Source: Alcaligenes faecalis
Lineage (GTDB): Bacteria > Pseudomonadota > Gammaproteobacteria > Burkholderiales > Burkholderiaceae_B
Length of the DNA stretch: 64,000 bases
Assembly: GCF_005311025.1 (NCBI RefSeq)
Contig: NZ_CP031747.1
Coordinates: forward strand, 3,077,634-3,141,633
Direction of reading: 5' to 3'
Shown here: piece by piece, positions 45,888 to 59,833 of the stretch
Position numbering within the stretch: the stretch's first letter is position 1
How the letters are laid out: every line of letters starts with the position of its first letter
The notes under the pieces: generated by a model
Seen by the model: the letters and a program-made list of their open reading frames with translations, nothing else
The model's database searches: none
Told to the model about the DNA's origin: nothing
Position numbers and translations under genes: made by a program

Positions 45888-46958
45888 ATGGCCATACATT
45901 CCGATTCGCTCTCCAGCCTGCCTTCTGAACAGCGCATCATTACGCCCAAACCCTTGTCACCCAACGAAGAGTCCATCGAACGCGCCTTGCGACCCAAGAT
46001 GCTGGAGGACTATGTCGGGCAAGCTCGGGCGCGCGAACAGCTGGAAATCTTTATTGCGGCTGCTCGCCAACGCCAGGAAGCGCTGGACCACGTCTTGCTG
46101 TTTGGCCCTCCCGGTTTGGGGAAAACCACGCTGGCCCACATCATTGCCCATGAAATGGGCGTGAACCTGCGCCAGACTTCCGGCCCCGTGCTGGAGCGCC
46201 CCGGTGATCTGGCCGCCTTGCTGACAAACCTGGAACCTAACGACGTCCTTTTTATTGACGAGATCCATCGCCTGTCTCCCGTCGTCGAAGAAATTCTGTA
46301 TCCGGCACTGGAAGACTTTCAAATTGACATCCTGATTGGCGAAGGCCCGGCAGCACGCAGCGTCAAACTGGATTTGCAGCCCTTCACCCTGGTCGGTGCC
46401 ACGACTCGTGCCGGCATGTTGACCAACCCCTTGCGTGACCGTTTTGGCATTGTGTCCCGTCTGGAGTTTTATGACGTCAAAGACCTGACGCATATCGTGG
46501 CGCGCAGTGCCGGGTTACTGAATGTCAGCACGACGGATGAAGGCACCTACGAAATTGCCCGCCGCTCGCGCGGTACCCCGCGTATTGCCAACCGACTTCT
46601 GCGCCGAGTACGCGATTACGCCGAAGTCAAAACCGGCGGCATCATCCATACCGAATGCGCACAGGCTGCCCTGTCCATGCTGGAAGTGGATCCACAAGGC
46701 CTGGATTTGATGGACAGAAAATTGCTGGAGGCCATCGTGCATAAATTCGACGGTGGCCCGGTTGGGGTAGACAGCCTGGCGGCTGCCATTGGTGAAGAAC
46801 GCGACACGATCGAAGATGTGATCGAACCCTATCTGATCCAGCATGGTTTTTTGCAACGCACCCCAAGAGGCCGCATTGCTACCCTGAACACCTGGCGTCA
46901 CCTGGGGCTCACGCCGCCACGCAACACGCAGGGTCAGGATCTGTTCGACGCAGAATAA
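45888..46958 (+). CDS. ruvB: Holliday junction branch migration helicase RuvB
   Basis: This AAA+ motor drives branch migration. The 356-residue protein has [14 protein letters not shown] (Walker A), [10 protein letters not shown] (Walker B), GATTRAGML (sensor 1) and the C-terminal winged helix ([21 protein letters not shown]). ATG at 45888 fits the family length; the frame is open a little further upstream. Confidence 0.96.
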   Translation: MAIHSDSLSSLPSEQRIITPKPLSPNEESIERALRPKMLEDYVGQARAREQLEIFIAAARQRQEALDHVLLFGPPGLGKTTLAHIIAHEMGVNLRQTSGPVLERPGDLAALLTNLEPNDVLFIDEIHRLSPVVEEILYPALEDFQIDILIGEGPAARSVKLDLQPFTLVGATTRAGMLTNPLRDRFGIVSRLEFYDVKDLTHIVARSAGLLNVSTTDEGTYEIARRSRGTPRIANRLLRRVRDYAEVKTGGIIHTECAQAALSMLEVDPQGLDLMDRKLLEAIVHKFDGGPVGVDSLAAAIGEERDTIEDVIEPYLIQHGFLQRTPRGRIATLNTWRHLGLTPPRNTQGQDLFDAE

Positions 46959-46962
46959 GCGC

Positions 46963-47763
46963 TTAGCCCCGGCGAGCCCAGGGGCGGAACACCAACAGCA
47001 AGGTAATCGCAATCGACACGGCGGCAGCCAGCAGCAAGGCTGTCAGCCAGTGTAAATGCGTGAAGGTCAACGCCAGCGTGGTGCAAAACCCTGCCAGACT
47101 GCCTGTTCCCCACAAGGCCGAACGCAACGTCGCGACCAAGCTGGCTGCACCCAAGGTTTGGTGAATGGTCACAGCGACCACGGTATAGCCAATGGGAAAA
47201 GCCATGATCAGCCCCGACAAGCTCGGCCCCAGCAAAGAGCTGCTGGTGGTCACGATAGCAACCAGAAGTCCTGCCAAGGCCCCTCTGAATATCAGCAAGC
47301 CCCAACCCGCTTTTGCTTTGCTGGTCCCTTTCATGCTGGCCAGACGACGCGACACGCGCAAACTGAACGCAGTCACAGCAATAAACAAAGCCAGCCCCAA
47401 CACAGGTTGCACGGGCATGAAGGACAAGAGCAAGGCGGCCACCGCCCAACCAGCGACCGCACACAATAAGGTGCGCCAAGGCGACAAGGTGGGAGCACAA
47501 AGAATGATGAGCAGTAAAAACAGCTGAGTCGCACTAAGCGAATACACGGCATAGGTTGCCGCCTGCTGCACATAATCGGCGGGGAACTGCTGGGACAGAA
47601 AATAGAAGCCGGGGCCCAACACCATGGGCAAACCCGCCAGAGCACCACCAATCAATGGGCCAAATGCGCCCACTGACCACGACACCAGAACAACAACCAA
47701 AGCGGTGGCGGCCATGCGGACTGCCAAAGCAGACCACGCCACATCAAGAAAAGCAGTTTCCAC
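46963..47763 (-). CDS. Polytopic membrane protein of unknown function
   Basis: The 266-residue protein is almost wholly hydrophobic, with about eight membrane segments, and short polar loops such as RRLASMKGTSKAK. A repeated Gly-rich pattern (GPLIGGALAGLPMVLGPGFYF and GPSLSGLIMAFPIGYTVVAV) suggests two related halves, as in some small transporters. I do not recognise the family. It is convergent with ruvB. Confidence 0.7.
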   Translation of the reverse strand: METAFLDVAWSALAVRMAATALVVVLVSWSVGAFGPLIGGALAGLPMVLGPGFYFLSQQFPADYVQQAATYAVYSLSATQLFLLLIILCAPTLSPWRTLLCAVAGWAVAALLLSFMPVQPVLGLALFIAVTAFSLRVSRRLASMKGTSKAKAGWGLLIFRGALAGLLVAIVTTSSSLLGPSLSGLIMAFPIGYTVVAVTIHQTLGAASLVATLRSALWGTGSLAGFCTTLALTFTHLHWLTALLLAAAVSIAITLLLVFRPWARRG

Positions 47764-47850
47764 GACGGTATCTCGCGGTGAAACCAGGTATCCAGAGCAG
47801 CCTGACTCAGCGCTAGTAAAGACGCTGGAGCCAGGCGGCTTCTGTCATCC

Positions 47851-48909
47851 TTAGCTCACCACACTCCAGTCCAGGGCTTGACCGGCAGCCAGAGGAATCA
47901 ACGGCTCACCGGCCATCTCCACAGACCCGGGGATCGTGAACTGGCTGCGCTGCAAGGTCATTGTTCCTTCATTGACGGGCAGACCGTAGAAAGCAGGGCC
48001 ATTCAAGCTGGCAAAGGCTTCCAGGCGATCCAGACGGCCAGCCTTGTCAAAAGCCGATGCGTACAGCTCCATCGCGTGCAGTGCGGTATAACAGCCCGCA
48101 CAGCCACAACTTTGTTCTTTGCGGCTACGCGAGTGTGGTGCACTGTCTGTACCCAGGAAGAAACGATTGCTGTCGCTGGTGGCAGCATCAACCAGGGCCT
48201 GGCGATGCTTCTCGCGCTTCAAGACAGGCAAACAGTACCAGTGTGGCTGCAAACCGCCTTGGAACAAAGCATTACGGTTATAGAGCAAGTGATGGGCGGT
48301 GATGGTTGCGGCAACCGGGCCTTCCGCCTGGCTCACATAGGCCGCGCCCTCTGCCGTGGTCAGGTGCTCAAACACCACTTTCAGTTCGGGGAAGGCCTTG
48401 CGCATGGGGATCATCACACGCTCGATGAATACGGCTTCCCGGTCGAACAAGTCGATGCTGGGGTCTGTGACCTCTCCGTGCATCAGCAAAGGCATACCCG
48501 ATTCCTGCATCTGGGCCAGCACCTTGGAACAGTTCTTCAACAAATCTGTCACGCCCGCGTCGGAGTTGGTGGTGGCACCGGCAGGATACAGCTTGACGCC
48601 ATGCACAACTCCGCTTTCCTTGGCACGGACAATTTCCTCTGGCTGAGTATTGTCGGTCAGGTACAAGGTCATCAAAGGCTCAAACTTGCCAGCGTACTCA
48701 GTTTTGGCCAAAGCGGTCAGGATACGCTCGCGGTAGGCCAGAGCCTGTGCCGTTGCGGTAACGGGCGGCGTCAGGTTGGGCATGACGATAGCCCGGTCAA
48801 ATTGTGCCGCGGTATGGCCCAAGACCGATTCCAACACAGCGCCATCGCGCAGGTGCAAATGCCAATCATCAGGACGACGAATGACCAGGGTATCCACAGT
48901 AGGGCTCAT
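47851..48909 (-). CDS. pyrC: Dihydroorotase
   Basis: This zinc amidohydrolase interconverts carbamoyl aspartate and dihydroorotate. The 352-residue protein has DDWHLHLRDGA (metal His pair), KLYPAGATTNSDAGV (carbamylated Lys), MHGEVTD, FEHLTT and LGTDSAPHSRSRKE (metal Asp), as in class II PyrC. ATG at 48909 is chosen from the motif position. Confidence 0.95.
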   Translation of the reverse strand: MSPTVDTLVIRRPDDWHLHLRDGAVLESVLGHTAAQFDRAIVMPNLTPPVTATAQALAYRERILTALAKTEYAGKFEPLMTLYLTDNTQPEEIVRAKESGVVHGVKLYPAGATTNSDAGVTDLLKNCSKVLAQMQESGMPLLMHGEVTDPSIDLFDREAVFIERVMIPMRKAFPELKVVFEHLTTAEGAAYVSQAEGPVAATITAHHLLYNRNALFQGGLQPHWYCLPVLKREKHRQALVDAATSDSNRFFLGTDSAPHSRSRKEQSCGCAGCYTALHAMELYASAFDKAGRLDRLEAFASLNGPAFYGLPVNEGTMTLQRSQFTIPGSVEMAGEPLIPLAAGQALDWSVVS

Positions 48910-49227
48910 ATCTTTACTCAATATCAAACAAAGGCCCGTGCTTTGAACCGTCAATAAAGCAACAGGTGCCACAATTGCCTTTCAGCAGGCCGAATCCATC
49001 ATTATGCTACAGCTACCTGTGCTGCGCATGATTGGCACAGGAATCCCGAACCCAAATCCATAGTGCGTTGCAGCAGCCTGTAAACACTGGAAAATCTGCT
49101 TACAGACCCGCAAAGCTCTTGCTCACAAAGGACTTGGACGTATCGGGAGTATCACGGTATGCTGACAGACAAGTCGTGCCCTAGCGCATAACCCGCCCCT
49201 TCAACTCGTTTCTCAGGAGTTCCGTTC

Positions 49228-49506
49228 ATGGCCAGCACTGAAAAAAAGCCTGCTACCCGCAAACCCAATGCAGCCTTCATGAAACCACTCACTCCTAGCC
49301 CAACACTGGCTGCGGTGATTGGCTCTGGCGCGCTGCCGCGTACTGAAGTTACGAAGAAAATCTGGGAATACATCAAGAAACACGATCTCCAGGATCCCAA
49401 GAACCGTCGCAACATCAATGCCGACGCCAAGCTGCGCCCCTTGTTCGGCAAGGACCAGGTCTCCATGTTTGAACTGACCAAGCTGGTCAGCGCTCACCTG
49501 AAATAA
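49228..49506 (+). CDS. SWIB/MDM2-domain protein
   Basis: The 92-residue protein has a basic, Pro-rich N-terminus and a SWIB domain: LPRTEVTKKIWEYIKKHDLQDPKNRRNINADAKLRPLFGKDQVSMFELTKL in outline, about 35-90. SWIB domains are best known in eukaryotic chromatin complexes and occur in Chlamydia and many betaproteobacteria, where the role is unclear (DNA condensation has been suggested for chlamydial members). AGGAG-like CAGGAGTT precedes the ATG. Confidence 0.9.
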   Translation: MASTEKKPATRKPNAAFMKPLTPSPTLAAVIGSGALPRTEVTKKIWEYIKKHDLQDPKNRRNINADAKLRPLFGKDQVSMFELTKLVSAHLK

Positions 49507-49538
49507 GCACGGGGTGCCCAGGCACCTCTGGCAATATC

Positions 49539-49576
49539 GGGCCGCGCCGCTGAGCTTTCAGCCGCGGCCCTTTTTT
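49539..49576 (+). terminator. Rho-independent terminator of the SWIB gene
   Basis: The stem GGGCCGCG (49539-49546) pairs with CGCGGCCC (49563-49570), followed by six T, about 33 bp after the SWIB stop. Confidence 0.88.
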
Positions 49577-49613
49577 CATTTGGCGGCATCAAGTCCGCTG
49601 CTTTCTCGTCTTC

Positions 49614-51059
49614 ATGTCGATTTCATTCTCTACCCCACCCGCTCAACCCCCACGCGCCTTGTGCTGGCTACGCCGTGATCTACGTTTGCACGATCATGCT
49701 GCCTTGCACCATGCCTTGAAAAGTGGTTTGCCTGTAGCCTGTGTGTTTGTCTTTGACAGCACCATCCTGCAATCCTTACCCGCCAATGATGTCCGACTGG
49801 CTTTTATCTACGACAGCCTGCTACAGGTTCAGGAGCAGCTGCGTCAAAATGGCAGTGATCTGATCACGGTTTATGGGGACCCTGTACAGAAAATTCCAGA
49901 ATTGGCGATCAGCCTAAATGCAAAAACCGTCTATACAAACGAGGACTACGAGCCTGCGGCCATCACGCGGGATCGGGCTGTCAGCCATGCTCTATCCTCA
50001 CAAGGCATGGAACTGCAGCTATTCAAGGACCAGGTGATCTTTGCGCAGGATGAAATCCTGACCCAACAGAAGCAGCCCTACACGGTTTTTACGCCCTACA
50101 AGCGCAATTGGCTGGCGCGTATCCAATCTGAACATGTGCAAGCATACGACTGCTCGCAAGGCCAATGGGCCGCGCTGCCCGAGCAAGCCTTGCCTGGCTT
50201 GGAGCAATTGGGCTTTCAAGACGAGTCTCGCGCAAAACTGCTGAACCCCGCCGGTTGGCAAGGCGCCCAAACCTTGCTGGAAGAATTCGAACCCAGAATC
50301 CACGCTTACCAGGAGCGCCGAGACTTTCCAGCCAAACGAGGGGTGTCCTATCTGGCCCCCCATCTGCGCTTTGGAACCCTCTCTATCCGCCAGGCGGTAT
50401 CTTTAGCTTGGCCCAGCGACTCCGAGGGCGCAGCAACATGGCTGAGCGAATTGATCTGGCGAGAGTTCTATCAGCAGTTCCTGTGGCACCACCCTGAAAC
50501 GGCCTCAGAGAGCTTCAAGCCCGCCTACAAGGATCTGCCCTTCCCTAATCGCGAAGACTGGTTCCAGGCCTGGAAAGAAGGCCAGACCGGCTACCCGATT
50601 GTGGATGCCGCCATGCGTCAATTGAACCAGTCAGGCTATATGCACAACCGGCTACGCATGATCAGCGCGTCCTTTCTGGTGAAAGACTTGCTGATAGACT
50701 GGCGTTGGGGTGAGCAATATTTTGCTCAGAAGCTGCTTGATTACGATATGGCTTCCAATGTGGGAGGCTGGCAATGGGCCGCTTCTACCGGATGTGATGC
50801 GCAGCCTTACTTTCGCATCTTTAATCCCATCACCCAATCGCGTAAATTTGATCCAGAGGGGCAATTCATACGACGCTATGTCCCTGAGCTGGCGTCCCTG
50901 GACAAGCAGGCCGTGCATGCCCCCTGGCAGGCCAAACAGCTTCCTATCGAATTCAGGCCGGGACAGGATTACCCGGCCCCCATCGTGGATCACGACACAC
51001 AACGGCATCTTGCTTTGGCGCTATTCAAGCAAGCAGGAGAGCAAGAGCAAACGGATTGA
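49614..51059 (+). CDS. phrB: Deoxyribodipyrimidine photo-lyase
   Basis: This FAD enzyme repairs cyclobutane pyrimidine dimers using light. The 481-residue protein has the N-terminal antenna Rossmann domain (LCWLRRDLRLHDHAAL) and the C-terminal FAD domain with WLSELIWREFYQQFLWHHP, GQTGYPIVDAAMRQL, GYMHNRLRMISASFLVKDLLIDWR and WQWAASTGCDAQPYFRIFNP. These match class I CPD photolyases more than cryptochromes. Confidence 0.95.
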   Translation: MSISFSTPPAQPPRALCWLRRDLRLHDHAALHHALKSGLPVACVFVFDSTILQSLPANDVRLAFIYDSLLQVQEQLRQNGSDLITVYGDPVQKIPELAISLNAKTVYTNEDYEPAAITRDRAVSHALSSQGMELQLFKDQVIFAQDEILTQQKQPYTVFTPYKRNWLARIQSEHVQAYDCSQGQWAALPEQALPGLEQLGFQDESRAKLLNPAGWQGAQTLLEEFEPRIHAYQERRDFPAKRGVSYLAPHLRFGTLSIRQAVSLAWPSDSEGAATWLSELIWREFYQQFLWHHPETASESFKPAYKDLPFPNREDWFQAWKEGQTGYPIVDAAMRQLNQSGYMHNRLRMISASFLVKDLLIDWRWGEQYFAQKLLDYDMASNVGGWQWAASTGCDAQPYFRIFNPITQSRKFDPEGQFIRRYVPELASLDKQAVHAPWQAKQLPIEFRPGQDYPAPIVDHDTQRHLALALFKQAGEQEQTD

Positions 51060-51077
51060 AATACCTTAAGGATATTT

Positions 51078-51656
51078 ATGTCAGACAGCTCCCGACCACC
51101 ACCTCCAGCCAGTACCCCGGTATTACTGCAAAACCTGCAAACCGCTCATCCTCAAGCACAAGTGGCTATCCTTGATTTCGGTTCCGATCACGCCGAAATA
51201 AGCATGGCTCATAAAGGTGTCCCTGTTCATACCGAGCACTTCCCGGAACTTAGTGGGGTCCAGCTCTTGGCAAGCTGTTTCGCAGACTCCAGCTCGCGCG
51301 CAGCGCAGTTGGAACATGCTATCGAGGTCGTGGAAGACGCGATCATGCCAGCCAGCCTGGATCTGCGTCAGTTCATGGTGTTTGCCGCTGGGGAGTTTGC
51401 TGAAGAGCTTGGCGTCTGGCTCACAGAAGCCCAAGGCAGCGAGCAGCACACTCTTAATCGGGACATGATTGACGACCTGTTCACCCTGTATGCAGCAGCC
51501 AGCCAAGGAGCGGTCAGCCTGAAAATGATCAACGCGGGCTCTTTGGAAAATATCCATCAGCTGGTCAACAATCAAAACCTGGGTATTTATCTCTTGCTGC
51601 TGCGTGAGTGCCTGCATCATATGCATGTCGAACAGATCCACCTGCTGGCACCTTAA
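51078..51656 (+). CDS. Protein of unknown function, probably cotranscribed with phrB
   Basis: The 192-residue soluble protein has a Pro-rich start (SDSSRPPPPASTP), an acidic middle and mostly helical prediction by eye; no recognised motif or membrane segment. AAGGAT lies six bases before the ATG and the gene starts 18 bp after phrB. I do not recognise the family. Confidence 0.7.
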   Translation: MSDSSRPPPPASTPVLLQNLQTAHPQAQVAILDFGSDHAEISMAHKGVPVHTEHFPELSGVQLLASCFADSSSRAAQLEHAIEVVEDAIMPASLDLRQFMVFAAGEFAEELGVWLTEAQGSEQHTLNRDMIDDLFTLYAAASQGAVSLKMINAGSLENIHQLVNNQNLGIYLLLLRECLHHMHVEQIHLLAP

Positions 51657-51771
51657 AGTCTTCCTCAACAGGGATAAGCAAACGCACCGACCAAGGGCCT
51701 GAACCGGGGTGCATAGCCAAGCAGATGCTGGCCAAGTCTGAGCAATCCCAAGCAAAGCAACATCAAATAAA

Positions 51772-51797
51772 AAAAGGTGCTCATCTGAGCACCTTTT
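51772..51797. terminator. Bidirectional Rho-independent terminator
   Basis: The stem AAAAGGTGCTCA/TGAGCACCTTTT with a 2-nt centre has A- and T-runs on both sides. It lies between the convergent phrB unit and the DUF4870-type gene. Confidence 0.88.
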
Positions 51798-51846
51798 AAA
51801 TATTTCTTTCTGGGCTACGCCAGAACATTACTGAAATGGGATCACG

Positions 51847-52212
51847 TTAGTAGTCGTGGCCCAGAGCCTGACCACCTGCCAAAGCCAACCAGCCTTTAAT
51901 CAGACGGTGGATGATCCATACCATGGCTACCAGAGCGGTTACCCAACCAATAAAGATGGTCGTTAGCAAAGCGCTCAACACCACCCACAACAGTCCCCAC
52001 CAGAAAGTCTTGATGACCCAATCCAGATGGCTGGCATAAATAGTGCCCGATGCATCACCGCGTTTGACGTAAGCCAGAATCACAGCTGCTACAGCTGCAG
52101 CACCGAAGATACCTGCACTGATCATAGCCAAAGAAAACAAGCCATAGCAGATGTGCGTAATCTTGCGCAGCGACAAGCCTGGTTCAAGCTCGGGGCTAAT
52201 GGGCTGATTCAT
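51847..52212 (-). CDS. DUF4870-type small membrane protein
   Basis: The 121-residue protein has three hydrophobic segments (KITHICYGLFSLAMISAGIFGAAAVAAVIL in outline; FWWGLLWVVLSALLTTIFIGW; ALVAMVWIIHRLIKGW). This matches small DUF4870-like or TM proteins common in betaproteobacteria. AGGAG precedes ATG at 52212. Function unknown. Confidence 0.8.
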   Translation of the reverse strand: MNQPISPELEPGLSLRKITHICYGLFSLAMISAGIFGAAAVAAVILAYVKRGDASGTIYASHLDWVIKTFWWGLLWVVLSALLTTIFIGWVTALVAMVWIIHRLIKGWLALAGGQALGHDY

Positions 52213-52319
52213 TCGGTTCTCCTGAAACAAGCATTAACAATAACTATACCGAACTATTTTACCCATACTTTGAGCATTAACCGTATGACAGTGGCAGAGC
52301 TACCACCATCCAGGCAGAA

Positions 52320-52344
52320 GAAGCGGCGTGTGAAACGCCGCTTC
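52320..52344. other. Stem-loop in the non-coding region next to the microsatellite
   Basis: GAAGCGGCGT (52320-52329) pairs with ACGCCGCTTC (52335-52344) over a 5-nt loop. No T-run follows. The surrounding region 52232-52850 has no gene I can support. Confidence 0.45.
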
Positions 52345-52464
52345 TATGATCCAGTCACGTTCTATGCAGTTACCGAAGAAACAAACGCTATGCGGGCCAC
52401 TCATAGAACAGGCACCGCGCATGCCGATTAGCGTCACTACCCAGGGCAATCAGCAGCATAAAAA

Positions 52465-52551
<87 letters not shown>

Positions 52552-52849
52552 GGAGAGGTGGCCTGTCGCCACGTCTCAACAACAGACAGTCAGCACAGCA
52601 AGATTAGAACGACCGAGCATTCTGCAGGTAAGCAGCAACGCATTGTCCGTCAACCCTCTGGTGCCGGGACAGAATGCCATGACCAACCTACTAGGCTTAG
52701 GCCAATCGGCGTCGGTAAGAACACGGAATACACGCAGCCCAGAACAGGCCAGGAGGGGTGGCGGTACGCCTGAACCGGGCGGTCCAGGGTCAGGCCTTCG
52801 AGCAATCCGAGACAGGCCGGTAGCCTGCGCTTTTGTCGCCGCCTAAAAC

Positions 52850-52882
52850 AAAACCCCCGCAAGGGATGCTTGCGGGGGTTTT
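52850..52882 (-). terminator. Terminator of the rRNA operon
   Basis: On the minus strand, a 14-bp stem AAAACCCCCGCAAG/CTTGCGGGGGTTTT with a 5-nt loop lies just after 5S rRNA and ends in four T. Confidence 0.93.
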
Positions 52883-52894
52883 GAGGAATAAGAG

Positions 52895-53006
52895 CTTGAC
52901 GATGACCTACTTTCACAGACGTCCGTCCACTATCATCGGCGCAAAGGCGTTTCACAGTCCTGTTCGGGATGGGAAGGTGTGGGACCACCTTGCTATGGTC
53001 GTCAAG
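52895..53006 (-). rRNA. rrf: 5S ribosomal RNA
   Basis: The minus strand reads CTTGACGACCATAGCAAGG at the 5' end, CCCATCCCGAACAGG in the middle and GAAAGTAGGTCATCGTCAAG at the 3' end, which pairs with the start. The length is about 112 nt. Ends are set by the terminal helix and may be off by a few bases. Confidence 0.95.
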
Positions 53007-53187
53007 CGTAACTGGTTGCCGAGTCGTCTTTTAAGGGACGCCCCAGCCAATTGGAAGAAGCACACCGCTAGCGATCAGTACAGATCAGCTAGCAGCGGTT
53101 ACGAAGGTGTCAAGCGCGGGTTGCGCTGCACTTCAATATTACGTTCTGTGGTCAACAACTTAACTCACTACAACCTCAAGGGTTATA

Positions 53188-56072
<2,885 letters not shown>

Positions 56073-56291
56073 TAACGCTTGATGCTGTTATAGGAATATG
56101 AGTATACGTTGTTGCCGTTCATCAATCCTTAGCTGTTATCCAATCCGAAGATCAGACAACGTCTATATTTTTGAGAACTTTCGTTGAACATAATTTGTTC
56201 TGTTGCAATCACAACCCGTGTATTGTCATCACAAGTCGACTAATCGTCTTGCGTTTATTAGACAACACACCTTCGTTGTGCTTCTTCCTAA

Positions 56292-56304
56292 TTGTTAAAG
56301 AGCA
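56292..56304 (-). promoter_or_regulatory. boxA antitermination element in the 16S-23S spacer
   Basis: On the minus strand TGCTCTTTAACAA matches the rRNA boxA consensus. It lies between tRNA-Ala and 23S, where a second boxA is expected for NusB/NusE antitermination. Confidence 0.85.
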
Positions 56305-56447
56305 ATTCGTGGGTTGCATAACCCAACGAGCAGTATTCTTAAAAAAGAACACTCTTCGTTGAATCTAGCGCCAGGTCAACCGTTGTTGTCCTGTGCCCTA
56401 TACTCTGTCATGAACCTTGCTGTATCGACAACCAACCACAAAAGCGG

Positions 56448-56523
56448 TGGTGGAGGATGACGGGATCGAACCGACGACCCCCTGCTTGCAAAGCAGGTGC
56501 TCTCCCAGCTGAGCTAATCCCCC
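56448..56523 (-). tRNA. alaT: tRNA-Ala (anticodon TGC)
   Basis: The 76-nt minus-strand sequence starts GGGGGATTAGCTCAGCTGG and ends in an encoded CCA. The anticodon loop TTTGCAA gives TGC and the T-loop GGTTCGATCC is intact. It is the second spacer tRNA. Confidence 0.97.
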
Positions 56524-56534
56524 GAGGTAATCGT

Positions 56535-56611
56535 TGGTGGGTCAAGTTGGAATCGAACCAACGACCCCCGCCTTATCAAGACGGTGCTCTAACCGACTGA
56601 GCTACTGACCC
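56535..56611 (-). tRNA. ileT: tRNA-Ile (anticodon GAT)
   Basis: The 77-nt minus-strand sequence starts GGGTCAGTAGCTCAGTCGG, has anticodon loop TTGATAA (GAT), T-loop GGTTCGATTCC and encoded CCA. It is the first spacer tRNA after 16S. Confidence 0.97.
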
Positions 56612-56703
56612 ATCTATCACCAGTGGGCGATACCTTCAATGGTCATGACATTAACTAACAGCCAATAAGTGTGGACGCTTTCGCTTTGCGAGCCATTCGC
56701 TCT

Positions 56704-58241
<1,538 letters not shown>

Positions 58242-58414
58242 AATCTCTGTGGTTGTCCCGTCTTGCGACGAGACCGATTGTGTCTCAAAGAAAAATTCAG
58301 AGTTACACAAGGTAATTCTTCATCTTTCGTTTGTGAGCACTTGATACAAACTTGTGGCGATCCCCGAAGGGTTCGACTCGCTCATTCCAAGCGCCCACAC
58401 TTATCGGCTGTTAA

Positions 58415-58427
58415 TTGTTAAAGAGCA
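58415..58427 (-). promoter_or_regulatory. boxA antitermination element in the rRNA leader
   Basis: On the minus strand TGCTCTTTAACAA, identical to the spacer copy, sits about 175 nt before 16S. Confidence 0.88.
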
Positions 58428-58518
58428 GTGACAGTTGCCTGTCGTTCTACTGGCTAACCCGGCTGGCTCGTCGCGTTTAGCGCTTCGTGCCTTGCTGTGT
58501 TAGCAGCAGAGAAATGAG

Positions 58519-58547
58519 ATTATGAAGCAGATCAGGCAGTGTGTCAA
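58519..58547 (-). promoter_or_regulatory. rRNA promoter, proximal
   Basis: On the minus strand TTGACA (58547-58542), a 17-bp spacer and CATAAT (58524-58519) form a near-consensus sigma70 promoter, with A-rich sequence upstream. It lies about 280 bp before 16S. Confidence 0.88.
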
Positions 58548-58752
58548 GCGTTTTTTTGAAGAAGCTAGAAAGTTTTAAAACTGTCTAACCTATCCCGCTT
58601 AAACCAGAACTTTCGTTCTGTCCTACCTACTGAACAATCAACCGTGAGGCTAACCATCCAACTTCACAAACAAGGGTAAATTCTCAAAACCGTTTCAACC
58701 TGCAAAACCGCTTAAAAACTTAACGTTGCGTTCTCTGGAGCAGAACCTAGAA

Positions 58753-58781
58753 CTTTAACACAGAATTTTCTGATTTGTCAA
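58753..58781 (-). promoter_or_regulatory. rRNA promoter, middle
   Basis: On the minus strand TTGACA (58781-58776), 17-bp spacer, TTAAAG (58758-58753). Perfect -35 and a weaker -10. Confidence 0.6.
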
Positions 58782-58922
58782 GCTCCGGGTTTTACACCCT
58801 GTCAGTTTCCTGACCAGTCATTCAAGCTTCGGTGCGGGCCTCTTGGCCAAGGCGGTGAAACTTGTCTAACTGCTCTCTGCGGCGCTTCGGGGAAAACCCT
58901 GTGTGCTGCAGCGAGAAAAGAA

Positions 58923-58951
58923 CTATAGCACGAGGATTTTCCGCTTTGCAA
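58923..58951 (-). promoter_or_regulatory. rRNA promoter, distal
   Basis: On the minus strand TTGCAA (58951-58946), 17-bp spacer, CTATAG (58928-58923). Good match in both boxes and spacing. Confidence 0.6.
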
Positions 58952-59226
58952 GCGTTTCATGGGATTTTTCTTGGCATTTCAGGAGAGAAAACTCCGTAAA
59001 ACGATGTAGCTGATTGATAACTATGAAGAATAACTATAAAAATAATTTTTAGCTTAACTTCAGTTCTTTTCCCCTGGTAGCGGCCAGCCCATCCTCAACC
59101 GCATCTTCCAGACCTAACCGCTGTTTTTCTCGTGAAAATTGGCTAGATATTCTCCAGCCGCCTAATAGCCCCTTCTCTATATAGAGACAGCGAAACTCAT
59201 CACCCACACCAGTCATCAGCCCTTGT

Positions 59227-59285
59227 GCTTGCTTGCTTGCTTGCTTGCTGGATGGATGGATGGATGGATGGATGGATGGATGGAT
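59227..59285. repeat. Tetranucleotide repeats (GCTT)5 and (GGAT)9
   Basis: Five GCTT units (59227-59246) are followed after GCT by nine GGAT units (59250-59285). The reading frame on the minus strand through them (IHPS and KQAS repeats) is a repeat artefact. Confidence 0.95.
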
Positions 59286-59409
59286 AACGGACAAAAGAAC
59301 GACCACACGAACACTGCATCGGCCCTATGCCCTCCAATCAACAGTGTCTCTATATAGATAGCGAGTTGAATGACCTCCAAGATCGAGCATTATGCAGGGC
59401 TGCTAGCCG

Positions 59410-59636
59410 CTCGGGGCCCCGGGACCGGGTGTTGGGGCGAGTCAGAGTACTTGCCGCAGTCGCAGTCATGATCGGGGATGCAAGCAGTCTGCTGTTTGAG
59501 CCCAAAGTTTGTGATTGGTCCGGGGGACCAATCACTGGGCGAGTTCAGACTGCGCCCCGATCATGACTGCGACAAGGGGACCGGCGCATTGCGCCGGCAA
59601 GTAGTCCGCCCCAACACCCGGTCCCGGGGCCTCGAG
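59410..59636. repeat. 227-bp palindromic element
   Basis: The outer arms 59410-59439 and 59607-59636 match at 29 of 30 positions. The middle arms 59459-59477 and 59555-59573 match perfectly over 19 bp. The inner arms GTGATTGGTCC (59511-59521) and GGACCAATCAC (59525-59535) are perfect around a GGG loop. Outer and inner arms share the same centre, 59523. The right arm carries an extra small palindrome (CCGGCGCA/TGCGCCGG, 59581-59597). As RNA or single-stranded DNA it would fold into one long hairpin with a side stem. No ORF of note lies inside. Confidence 0.9.
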
Positions 59637-59833
59637 TGGCGACCTACGTAGAGCGGTTGAAACAATGAGCGCCCTCTCTATATAGAAGGGCCATTCATCG
59701 TCGCGACTCAACCCTCTATATATAGTTGGGTGGTGAGCCTCCCCAAAAAGTAATCCAATCCCCCCCTCTATCCTCACTGACCTTCAATAGCCCTTTGGTT
59801 CTCAGTCTCTTTGCTTAGATCTTAAAGTCTCCG

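Noticed and set aside
59049-59306. 85-residue minus-strand ORF with IHPS repeats
   Set aside because: Created by the GGAT and GCTT repeats; no other support.
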